A stretch of 64,000 bases of DNA from contig JAWPMS010000001.1 of the NCBI GenBank assembly GCA_033344795.1, forward strand, positions 1,984,001 to 2,048,000. The letters run 5' to 3'. Shown piece by piece: positions 33,294 to 40,890 of this stretch. Source of the stretch: SHLQ01 sp033344795 (GTDB lineage: Bacteria; Actinomycetota; Acidimicrobiia; Acidimicrobiales; SHLQ01). Numbering within the stretch: position 1 is the stretch's first letter; every line of letters begins with the position of its first letter. The notes beneath the pieces are model-generated. The model had not been told where the DNA came from. It worked only from the letters and a program-made list of their open reading frames with translations, and made no database searches. The position numbers and the translations under genes were made by a program.

Positions 33294-34625
33294 ATGACAC
33301 CTCGCCAGCGCCTTGTGGCCGAGACGGTCATCTTCGCGTTTCGAGATGGAACGTGGGAGCCCAGTCGCATGGCCGCTCGAGCGGTACATGACCTCGGTCT
33401 CGAGCCTGCACAGCCATGGATCGACCAACTCGCAGCTGATGCCCGTGCGATCTACGACGAGGCGCCAGCCGAGACACCGGGCGACCTTCTCCGTCTTGTC
33501 GTCGCCATCTTGGTCGACTCCACGACAATCGATCCCACGGTTCGAGACCTGCTCTTGGAGGACCCGGGATGGCACGGGCCGCTGCGTCCACCGCCCACCG
33601 AGATGGGGGAGCGACGTTGGCCCGTCGAGCCATTGTCCACCCCCGCAGAGTTGGCACGGTTTCTCAATCTCGACTCAGGCACCTTGGAGTGGTACGCCGA
33701 CGTCAAGTCGCTCGAACGCTCGGTCGTCGAGGAGAACCTGCGCCACTACGACTATCGATGGCGGCGAAAGCGACGCGGCGGTGCGCGTCTCATCGAGGCC
33801 CCCAAGCAGAACCTGAAGTACTTCCAACGTCGCATTCTTCGCAGCGTTCTCGACCACGTGCCTGCGCACGACGCGGCGCACGGATTCCGACGCGGCCGGT
33901 CGATTCAGAGTCATGCGACCCCACACACCGGCCGAGCCGTCGTCGTCCGCCTGGATCTCGACAACTTCTTCACGGCGGTTTCGGCGGGACGGGTTTTTTC
34001 GATCTTTCGAGCGGCGGGTTATCCGATCGAGGTCGCCCGTCTCCTCGTCGGGCTCACGACCAACGCCACACCTCACGCCGTTCTCGTCGGTCGGCCCGGG
34101 CAGGAGCGAACGCCATCTGACGCAGCGCTGCGAGGCCCGCACCTCCCGCAGGGTGCACCGACCTCGCCAGCACTCGCAAACCTGGCCGCCTTCGGCCTCG
34201 ATCGACGCCTCGATGCTCTGGCCTCACGCTTCGATGCCAGGTACACCCGGTACGCCGATGATCTCGCGATATCGGGGGGCGACGACTTCGGACGCGCCAT
34301 TCCTCAGTTCCTTGCGCTCGTGGGAACGATCGTGAAGGACGAGGGGTTCAGGGTCAATCGGGCAAAGACACAAGTTCGCGGTCGACATCAACGACAGGTC
34401 CTCACCGGCATGGTCGTCAACAATCATTTGAACGTGCATCGCAACGATTTCGACCAGCTGCGTGCCGTGCTGCACGACGCGTCGACCAACGGGCCGGCAG
34501 CCGCGAACCGAGGCAATCATCCACAGTTTCGTGCGCACCTGGAGGGACGCATCGGCTTCGTTCAGGCAACCAACCCCGTCCGGGCGCGAAAGCTCTGGAT
34601 GATGTTCGATCGCATCGATTGGTGA
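33294..34625 (+). CDS. Retron-type reverse transcriptase with long N-terminal extension
   Basis: 443 residues. About 150 residues of mainly helical N-terminal extension precede the polymerase: ARLIEAPKQNLKYFQRRIL, AHGFRRGRSI, motif A VVVRLDLDNFF (D221), the retron-specific NAXXH motif as NATPH (257-261), motif B LPQGAPTSPALANL (286-), motif C YADD (320-323) and the VTG-equivalent LTG (370-372). These motifs separate it from group II intron and DGR enzymes; there is no maturase or endonuclease domain. By memory it most resembles the myxobacterial Mx162-type enzymes. ATG 33294 lies directly after a2, with no Shine-Dalgarno sequence; extended a1/a2 pairing would reach the start codon. No obvious effector gene sits beside it. 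Confidence 0.92.
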   Translation: MTPRQRLVAETVIFAFRDGTWEPSRMAARAVHDLGLEPAQPWIDQLAADARAIYDEAPAETPGDLLRLVVAILVDSTTIDPTVRDLLLEDPGWHGPLRPPPTEMGERRWPVEPLSTPAELARFLNLDSGTLEWYADVKSLERSVVEENLRHYDYRWRRKRRGGARLIEAPKQNLKYFQRRILRSVLDHVPAHDAAHGFRRGRSIQSHATPHTGRAVVVRLDLDNFFTAVSAGRVFSIFRAAGYPIEVARLLVGLTTNATPHAVLVGRPGQERTPSDAALRGPHLPQGAPTSPALANLAAFGLDRRLDALASRFDARYTRYADDLAISGGDDFGRAIPQFLALVGTIVKDEGFRVNRAKTQVRGRHQRQVLTGMVVNNHLNVHRNDFDQLRAVLHDASTNGPAAANRGNHPQFRAHLEGRIGFVQATNPVRARKLWMMFDRIDW

Positions 34626-34647
34626 CTGGCGGTCGGGAACCCGTCCT

Positions 34648-35196
34648 TCAGCTCTGAACGCCGGCAACATCCCAGAGGTGATGAAGTGGGTCGTGGATCT
34701 CGTAGCGAGCAAAGCTCAGCACCGAGAACTCCGCCCCATCCGATCGGCGGCCGGGACGATCGAGCTGATCAGGGGTGAGCGATGCGAAACGGTCGGCCAG
34801 GAGGTGTGCTGCTTCCGTGAGTTCGGTAGCGACCGTGACAGGATCCTGTAGGTCATATCGCTCGGCCTCGGCGGTCACGTTGGGGTTCCAGTTCTCGAAG
34901 ATCGGATCGTCCTGCGTCAACATCAGATCGAGGCGAACCGCGAACAAACGAAAAACGTCGCGGACGTGTGCGGCGTATTCGAGTGGACTCCACACATCGT
35001 CGCTCGGCCGTTTGTGTGGGTCACCTCCGCTCGTGAGTACGTCGTGCCAGCCTGCAGCATTCGATCGATTGAGGGCTGCGATTTCGGTGATGCTGAGGTC
35101 GCCTACGTCAGCCCCGCAATCCGGACAAGGTCGATCGAGTACCCAGGTCCAGTCTTTGTCGTCAAACTGTCCGGGGGGCGGCGGTGGGGTGGTCAT
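34648..35196 (-). CDS. DinB-superfamily protein
   Basis: 182 residues forming a DinB/YfiT-like four-helix bundle: SPLEYAAHVRDVFRLFAVRLDLML, a central acidic part, and a C-terminal HDPLHHLWDV helix. Three histidines (EYAAH, and HD..HH) match the metal-binding positions of the family. The N-terminus has an extra CPDCG pair that may bind zinc. Actinobacterial members often act as mycothiol-dependent transferases or isomerases, which would fit the mshA-like gene at 5952; that link is inference. It overlaps the cupin gene by ATGA and converges on the retron. Confidence 0.78.
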   Translation of the reverse strand: MTTPPPPPGQFDDKDWTWVLDRPCPDCGADVGDLSITEIAALNRSNAAGWHDVLTSGGDPHKRPSDDVWSPLEYAAHVRDVFRLFAVRLDLMLTQDDPIFENWNPNVTAEAERYDLQDPVTVATELTEAAHLLADRFASLTPDQLDRPGRRSDGAEFSVLSFARYEIHDPLHHLWDVAGVQS

Positions 35197-35567
35197 AGTG
35201 CAGCTCCAGCGGTGGTCGAGATGTGCGTAGGAAGATCTTCGGCCGTCGACCCGGTGTTCGTCGTGCCCGTTGGTTCGAACAGCAACATGTCGGCTCCTTC
35301 TTTGGATTCTGGTTTGTGCTCGACGCCCTTGGGGACGACGTAGAGGTCGCCGGGTGACAGGTCGATCGTGCGGTCTCGGAGATGGATCTGCACGTCTCCT
35401 GCAATGACCTGGAATAGCTCGTCGGTGTCCTCATGGCTGTGCCAAACGAACTCTCCACGAATGTGGACCACCCGCACGTCGTAGTCGTTCACGGTTGCGA
35501 TGTTGCGAGGTGCCCACTCGTCGTCGAACGACGCGAGCGCTGCAGTGAGGTATATCTTGTCTTCCAT
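35193..35567 (-). CDS. Cupin-domain protein
   Basis: 124 residues, one small cupin barrel. Motif 1 is FVWHSHEDTDELFQVIAGDVQIHL, with two histidines and a glutamate as metal ligands, and motif 2 is GDLYVVPKGVEHKPES with the fourth ligand. Such proteins range from isomerases to dioxygenases, and no substrate can be assigned. It is translationally coupled to the DinB gene and divergent from the GlxA-type regulator. Confidence 0.85.
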   Translation of the reverse strand: MEDKIYLTAALASFDDEWAPRNIATVNDYDVRVVHIRGEFVWHSHEDTDELFQVIAGDVQIHLRDRTIDLSPGDLYVVPKGVEHKPESKEGADMLLFEPTGTTNTGSTAEDLPTHISTTAGAAL

Positions 35568-35618
35568 GCCTCAACTCAAGCAGGTTTGACCTCGGGTCAC
35601 AGCTGGTAGAAATACACC

Positions 35619-36611
35619 ATGTCGAAAGAATCCTGCAACACGCTTGGAGCGCTCGACGCCCACAAGGTCGGCGCCCTCGTGGTTGAAGACACGAATCCGT
35701 TCGAGATGGGGGTGGCCACCGAGGTATTCGGGCTCGATCGTCCCGAGCTCGCTGGCCGCCCGTACCACCTGGAGATCTGTGGTCCCGGCCCGGTCCGGAT
35801 GCGCCAGGGGTTCTTCACGCTGACTCCGAGCGCACCGCTCGAGGCGCTGGTCGAGATGGACACGGTGATCGTGCCAGGGCACCCGTCCCCCAAACACATG
35901 ATGGATGGAGCGGTTCTCGATGTTCTGCGACGTGCGGCGCAAGGCGGTGCTCGCATGGTGTCGTTCTGCAGCGGGTCGCTGCTGCTTGCCGAAGCCGGCC
36001 TTCTCGACGGTCGACAGGCGACCACGCACTGGAGGTACGCCGACGAGCTGGTTCAGAGGTTCCCGAACGTCGACGTGCGAGTCGACGTGCTCTACGTCGA
36101 AGATCCACCGTTCTTCACCGCAGCTGGAAGCGCGGCGGCGTTGGACCTCGCACTGCAGCTTGTTCGTCTCGATCATGGCGAGGACGCAGTGCACATCGTG
36201 TCTCGACGTCTGGTGTTCCCCGCTCATCGCCCAGGTGATCAGCGTCAGTTCGTGGACCCGCCATCACCGATGTTGGTCGACGCTCCATCGGTGGCCCGGC
36301 TGCAGCAGTTCGCCGAGGAACATCTTCACGAGTCAATTCCGGTCACGGTGCTCGCGAGAGAGGCAAGGATGAGCGTGACCGGGTTCCACCGATGGTTCAA
36401 AGAACATGTGGGACTGACCCCGCAACAGTGGATCATCCAACAACGCGTGGCGCGAGCGAGAAGGTTGCTCGAATCGACCGACGCGGCCGTCGAAGCCGTA
36501 GCTTCCGCGTCAGGCTTCGGGACGGCGACGAACATGCGTCAGCATTTCAAGCGCCTTGTTGGCACCACCCCGACCAACTACCGCGCCAACTTCGAACAAC
36601 GCGCCAGCTGA
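35619..36611 (+). CDS. GlxA-type AraC-family transcriptional regulator
   Basis: 330 residues. Residues 15-190 form a DJ-1/PfpI-like amidotransferase-fold sensor domain, with the nucleophile-elbow cysteine in MVSFCSGSLLLAEAGLL. A linker leads to a double helix-turn-helix AraC domain (230-325) that includes SVTGFHRWFKEHVGLTPQQWI and AVASASGFGTATNMRQHFKRLVGTTP. Likely targets are the divergent cupin-DinB pair, 51 bp away, but no operator is evident. Confidence 0.9.
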   Translation: MSKESCNTLGALDAHKVGALVVEDTNPFEMGVATEVFGLDRPELAGRPYHLEICGPGPVRMRQGFFTLTPSAPLEALVEMDTVIVPGHPSPKHMMDGAVLDVLRRAAQGGARMVSFCSGSLLLAEAGLLDGRQATTHWRYADELVQRFPNVDVRVDVLYVEDPPFFTAAGSAAALDLALQLVRLDHGEDAVHIVSRRLVFPAHRPGDQRQFVDPPSPMLVDAPSVARLQQFAEEHLHESIPVTVLAREARMSVTGFHRWFKEHVGLTPQQWIIQQRVARARRLLESTDAAVEAVASASGFGTATNMRQHFKRLVGTTPTNYRANFEQRAS

Positions 36612-36624
36612 TTGCGTCCTGCGG

Positions 36625-37824
36625 CTAGTCGGCAGCGAGCCTGCTCCGACGATCGATCGCGATCTGGTAGATGCGTTCAAGTTCAAGAAGGTTGCGTTCC
36701 GGTGAGAACTGCTCATCGAACACTTGTCGCGCTCGGCGTCGAACATCAGGCTGAGATTTTGCGAGCATCGATTTTGCGGCGGCCACAAGCGTGTCCGGGT
36801 CCCTCAAATGAAACGTGTCCAGGTGGATGCCTTCTCCGCCTGGTGGGTCAACTCCGTCGACGTCGTTCCAGAGAACCGGAGTCCCCGAAGCAAACGACTC
36901 AACCAACACCCGGCCAAAAGGTTCCCTCCACACAGACGGGATGATGGTTAGGCACGCATCGCCGAGCTGCCGCATGATTTCGTCGTGAGCCACGGGACCA
37001 ACCTGCAGCTCCACGTTCTCGTGTTCATCCGCGATCGCCTGAATCGAAGCTCGATCGGCTCCGTCTCCGATGAGTCTCAAGACCGGCAGGTCTGAGTGTC
37101 GAGACCATGCTTCAGCGAGGAGTTGCATCCCCTTCTCTTCGATCAATCGGCCGACTGCGATTGCGTATCCGCCGCTTCCATCTCCGGGCAGATTCATCGC
37201 CTGGGTTGTGTTCGGCTTGATCTCAATTCTCTCGAGTGGGATCTCGCTGGCGACGGCTGCCCTCACGTGCGGCGACACCGCGATGAACGCATCGATGTCT
37301 TTGGTCCAGGTGTCGTGTCGCGAGTACCGGCTGAGCGCTACCTGTCCTATCAACGACGTGGCGCGAGATTCTCGATAACACCCGTGTCTGATGGCCGGTG
37401 CTCCAAACCGTGTCCCCGAACAGTCGGTGCAGGACTTCCCGTCGCGGTACTGGGTGCCGCCGAGACATGCGACTCGGTAGTTCCGGAGCGTCTGGACGGT
37501 TGCCGCACCCGCCTGATTCGCCGTCTTGATGACCGACGGCGGAACAAGTGGAAAGAAGTTCTGCACATGAACGACGTCTGGCGCGAACGAAGAGATGAGT
37601 GCTCGGCTCTTGCTTCCCGAGAAGATCTGGAGGCCCGCTGCTGCGGCCGAGCCCTGCCTCAGTTCGTTCAGCTCGACGAATTCGACGATGTGTCCAGCCT
37701 TTTCAAGCAGTTTCGCCTCGACGCTCGCGCTGACTTCTTCGCCGCCAAGCTCTCTGTAGGCGGAGTGAAGCATGAGCACGCGGTGAGATTTCCAGCGATG
37801 CTCGGCGGTGGGTTCCAGATGCAC
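36625..37824 (-). CDS. GT4-family glycosyltransferase
   Basis: 399 residues, GT-B fold. HSAYRELGGEEVSASVEAKLL is the usual N-terminal opening of this subgroup, VVHVQNFFPLVPPSVI follows, and the donor-binding half has AIAVGRLIEEKGMQLLAEAW and SVWREPFGRVLVESFASGTPVL. A cysteine-rich insertion (CLGGTQYRDGKSCTDCSGTRFG) is common to this type. It is the last gene of a three-gene minus-strand run with a flippase and a polymerase-like protein, so it probably builds the same glycan. It may start at MLHSAYRE rather than at 37824. Confidence 0.88.
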   Translation of the reverse strand: MHLEPTAEHRWKSHRVLMLHSAYRELGGEEVSASVEAKLLEKAGHIVEFVELNELRQGSAAAAGLQIFSGSKSRALISSFAPDVVHVQNFFPLVPPSVIKTANQAGAATVQTLRNYRVACLGGTQYRDGKSCTDCSGTRFGAPAIRHGCYRESRATSLIGQVALSRYSRHDTWTKDIDAFIAVSPHVRAAVASEIPLERIEIKPNTTQAMNLPGDGSGGYAIAVGRLIEEKGMQLLAEAWSRHSDLPVLRLIGDGADRASIQAIADEHENVELQVGPVAHDEIMRQLGDACLTIIPSVWREPFGRVLVESFASGTPVLWNDVDGVDPPGGEGIHLDTFHLRDPDTLVAAAKSMLAKSQPDVRRRARQVFDEQFSPERNLLELERIYQIAIDRRSRLAAD

Positions 37825-37861
37825 CCCGAAACCATATGGTCGGGACGTCCACAGGTGATAA

Positions 37862-39061
37862 TTAGTTTGCGAACTCTTTTTGCCTGATCAACAACAGTGA
37901 GCCGAGCACCGCTCCGCACGCGAGTCCCAGCGGCACCGCGTTGAGGAACCCGAGTGCCGTGATCATGATCGCAAGTGCGGTTCCGACGACCGTGTCCACC
38001 AGTCGCATCACGAAGGCAGATTTCGAACGGGTCTGTGCGACTGCCGCATTGGTCGCCACGACGCTCGCCCCGATCGCAGCGGCAAGGATCGTCCACGAGA
38101 TCAGCGCAGCACCGGAGAGCGTTGCGGGGTCCTTGCTCATCAATTCCGAGAGTGGTGCTCGTAGCGCCAGCGCGATCGCTCCCCACGCGAATGCTCCGGT
38201 GGCAAGCAACGTTATGGCGCTGGCGACCGTGGGCTTGAGCCTCTCGCCACGGCTGGCCTGAGAAGAATATGTGGGAAGCAGGTAGACCCCGACTCCGTTG
38301 ACGGCGGTGAGCACGGGAGCGAGCAGTAGTCGAGCGGCTTCGAGCTCGCCGAGCGCTTCCTCAGACGCCACCACGATGACAACAGCGCGAACGATCGCCA
38401 TCCCAGCGGGTCGTAGTCCGACCTGCGCAGCCCTCCACACCGCAAACGACGACAGTGTCGCCATGTCTGGAATCGCGGGCGCGCCGACGTCGAATTCGCT
38501 CCTTGGAAGAAGTACGACGGAGAAGAGCGTTGCGAGGACCGCGCCGCTCAGAAGCGCAAGCATGAGCGTGTCCATCGAGATGCTGCGGGAACTGAGCGCG
38601 GTGATACCGAGCAGTCCGAAGGATCCGATGACGAACATCGTGTCGGCGGCGACGAGCTTCCAAAACTCGGAGCGGGCAATGAAGAGCCGACGCATCGTTT
38701 CTTCGACGATCCACGCGATGCATGCGGCCCCGAAAAGGATCGCAGTGGTAGTTGATCGGCCCGTCGCCAAGAAGGCCAGCGGTGTCGCGACCGCGGCAAC
38801 CGCGACGACCGCTCCGATCTGTGAGCGCAAGAGCGCGCGGCGTATCGGCGGTTCGAATCGATTCAGCACCGTGAGCGAGTCACCAATCCATCCAGTCTGA
38901 ATGGAATTGAGCATGACGAGAATGCCAAACAACAAGCTGAACGTGCCGAGGCCTCGAACTCCGAGCTCTCGAAGGACGACAAGCTGAAGAATCAGACTCG
39001 AACCCGCCACGATGCCCTGTGAGACAAGCGCTCCTAGGGGCCCCTTCGCGTCAACGCGCAT
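37862..39061 (-). CDS. Polysaccharide flippase (Wzx/MOP-like)
   Basis: 399 residues with about ten or more hydrophobic segments spread over its whole length and few charged loops, as in MOP-superfamily exporters of lipid-linked oligosaccharides. The N-terminus (GALVSQGIVAGSSLILQLVVLRELGVRGLG) and the second helix pair (MLNSIQTGWIG) follow the Wzx layout. The family is assigned by topology and context; sequence motifs are weak. It overlaps the end of the upstream polymerase-like gene by 11 bp. Confidence 0.72.
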   Translation of the reverse strand: MRVDAKGPLGALVSQGIVAGSSLILQLVVLRELGVRGLGTFSLLFGILVMLNSIQTGWIGDSLTVLNRFEPPIRRALLRSQIGAVVAVAAVATPLAFLATGRSTTTAILFGAACIAWIVEETMRRLFIARSEFWKLVAADTMFVIGSFGLLGITALSSRSISMDTLMLALLSGAVLATLFSVVLLPRSEFDVGAPAIPDMATLSSFAVWRAAQVGLRPAGMAIVRAVVIVVASEEALGELEAARLLLAPVLTAVNGVGVYLLPTYSSQASRGERLKPTVASAITLLATGAFAWGAIALALRAPLSELMSKDPATLSGAALISWTILAAAIGASVVATNAAVAQTRSKSAFVMRLVDTVVGTALAIMITALGFLNAVPLGLACGAVLGSLLLIRQKEFAN

Positions 39062-40274
39062 GCTCGGCCGAACATGCGCTGACGTATGACCAGAAGAGAA
39101 GCGTCGCCGGACTCAACAAGACCAACTCGGACTGCGCCAACGAGCCGATCAGGATGAATGCGCCGAGGGCGGTCGTCTCCATGGCATGCGAACCCCAGAG
39201 CCCGTGCTGTGTGACCCGCCGCAGCGCTGAGCCCAGGCCGACAGCAAAGAGCGCTGCTGCAATTGCTCCGCCCATTCGCAAGAGGACCAGGTAGCCATTG
39301 TCGACGCCTTGTGTCGGCCTGGAGATGCCTTCTACAGGCACGGTGACCCCCGCGGGTCCGACTCCGATGAGACCGATGTCCAGGTCAGCCAATGCGTCAT
39401 CGACAACGACCGACCAGGCTCGCGTTCGACCACTCAGCTGAGAACCATCGCCGCTCTCGAATCGCTCGCCCGTGAAGTCTCGGACGGCTCCGGTCAGCGG
39501 GAACACGAGAATTGCCAGGACGACGAATCCGGCGCTCAGGCTGCGCCATCTCGAGTGTTTCACGCTGGAGATCACCCACGCTGCCAGAAGCGAGGCCGCA
39601 GCCGCGACGGCCGCGGTCCGAGACCCGGACGCGATGAGCGCCACGGCGGCGGCCGCCGCCGATGCCACATCGATCCGGTTGCCTGAACGGTCGAGTAGAC
39701 GCGTAATCGCGATGGTGAGAACGGCTCCGGACATCATCGCAATCTCGTTCGGATGAACCGCGAACGGCCACCCGACAAGACGTCCATCGACAGGCCCACC
39801 GTCGCTCAGCGAATCCAAGCGGCGCCCGAGACCAAACAACGAACCGAGAAGTTGAAGCGCGACGACCGCGGCCACGCCGTAATACGCAGCCCGAGCGAAA
39901 CGTTTTGCGTCACCACTGAGAATCGCGAGCCCCAGAATTGCAGCAAAGGCAAGAGGCCGGACCGAACTGACGATGTCGACGCCGTGGATGAGACCGGAGA
40001 CAAAGATCACCAACGATGACGCAGCAATCCACTTCAAGAACCGCGGTATTTCACCTGCATAGACAAGGAGTAGAGGCAGGGTCGCCGCCGCGGCGATGAG
40101 GTCAATCAGTCCGAGCGCCGGTTGGAGGCCAGAGAACGGCCGGATGGACGCGACGACGGCGAGCCCGGCCAAGAGTTCGATGGCGGCACGATGTGCCAAG
40201 AGCGCAGAGACCTGCGGCAGTCCAGAGCGGAGCCGAGCCGCCCCCAGCCCCCGGCGGTCTCGGACCAGGTTCAT
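39051..40274 (-). CDS. O-antigen polymerase/ligase-like membrane protein
   Basis: 407 residues with about ten to twelve predicted spans. A large loop before the last segments (ARAWSVVVDDALADLDIGLIGVGPAG, then PTQGVDNGYLVLLRMGG) has the pattern of the WaaL/Wzy superfamily: an extracellular G-x-G-P-x loop and a conserved N-GY-L motif. It would link repeat units or ligate a glycan. First gene of the minus-strand glycan run; trxA lies 35 bp further upstream. Confidence 0.75.
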   Translation of the reverse strand: MNLVRDRRGLGAARLRSGLPQVSALLAHRAAIELLAGLAVVASIRPFSGLQPALGLIDLIAAAATLPLLLVYAGEIPRFLKWIAASSLVIFVSGLIHGVDIVSSVRPLAFAAILGLAILSGDAKRFARAAYYGVAAVVALQLLGSLFGLGRRLDSLSDGGPVDGRLVGWPFAVHPNEIAMMSGAVLTIAITRLLDRSGNRIDVASAAAAAVALIASGSRTAAVAAAASLLAAWVISSVKHSRWRSLSAGFVVLAILVFPLTGAVRDFTGERFESGDGSQLSGRTRAWSVVVDDALADLDIGLIGVGPAGVTVPVEGISRPTQGVDNGYLVLLRMGGAIAAALFAVGLGSALRRVTQHGLWGSHAMETTALGAFILIGSLAQSELVLLSPATLLFWSYVSACSAEHAR

Positions 40275-40309
40275 AGACGGTCACAGTACTGAACTGCGAC
40301 CGACAGTGG

Positions 40310-40711
40310 TTAATGCTTGCAGTCGGCGCCGTGTTCGTGCGCGGCGTGGGCTGCCTGCTGTTCGGCAATCTCCTTGTGGACCGCATCCATGTCGAGCGCT
40401 TCGATCTGGCGGATCAGGTCCTCGAGAGCCGCCTCGGGAAGCGCCCCAGGCTGTGAGAAGACCTGTACGCCGTCGCGGAATGCCATGATCGTCGGGATCG
40501 ACTGGATTCCAAGACCGCCGGAGAGGGCCTGCTCTTGTTCGGTGTCGACCTTTGCAAAGGTGATGTCCGTGTGGGTTTCGCTGGATGCCTCATAGATGGG
40601 TGCGAAGGACTTGCACGGTCCGCACCAGTCAGCCCAGAAGTCGACGAGAACGATCCCGTCGCCTAGGACGGTGTCTTCGAATTGGTCAGCGGTGATGTCG
40701 ATCGTGCTCAT
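40310..40711 (-). CDS. trxA: Thioredoxin with His-rich tail
   Basis: 133 residues, the thioredoxin fold with active site WCGPCK in VLVDFWADWCGPCKSF and the cis-proline loop SIPTIMAFRDG. The C-terminus is longer than usual by about 20 residues and rich in histidine (AAHAAHEHGADCKH) with one cysteine, which could bind metal. The start at 40711 fits the family N-terminus; a longer frame to 40753 is unlikely. It is probably cytoplasmic, as no signal peptide is seen. Confidence 0.92.
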   Translation of the reverse strand: MSTIDITADQFEDTVLGDGIVLVDFWADWCGPCKSFAPIYEASSETHTDITFAKVDTEQEQALSGGLGIQSIPTIMAFRDGVQVFSQPGALPEAALEDLIRQIEALDMDAVHKEIAEQQAAHAAHEHGADCKH

Positions 40712-40890
40712 GGTCTGGGCCTTTCTCTGCGCCGGGGGACGCAATGGATTCACGAGTAAGAACCCGGTAAGTGTTCACCGTATTTCCTCACCGTCGAGAT
40801 CCCAACGAATCGGGCCGCAGCTCATGACACGCATCGAGTGACCGAAGGAGCTTTGAGCGCTCGCATTGATCGAAGTCAGAGGATCCAAAC

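Noticed and set aside
33294..34625. Group II intron or diversity-generating retroelement RT
   Set aside because: There is no maturase, HNH domain or intron domain V/VI, and no template/variable repeat pair; NAXXH and QGAPTSP point to a retron.
37096..37887. A 263-codon plus-strand frame over the GT4 gene
   Set aside because: It is antisense to a glycosyltransferase with clear motifs; the product is cysteine/arginine-rich without a domain.
38851..38880. GGTTCGAAT-type tRNA T-arm look-alikes, also near 26822
   Set aside because: These are inside coding regions and no cloverleaf can be drawn around them. No tRNA was found in the window.
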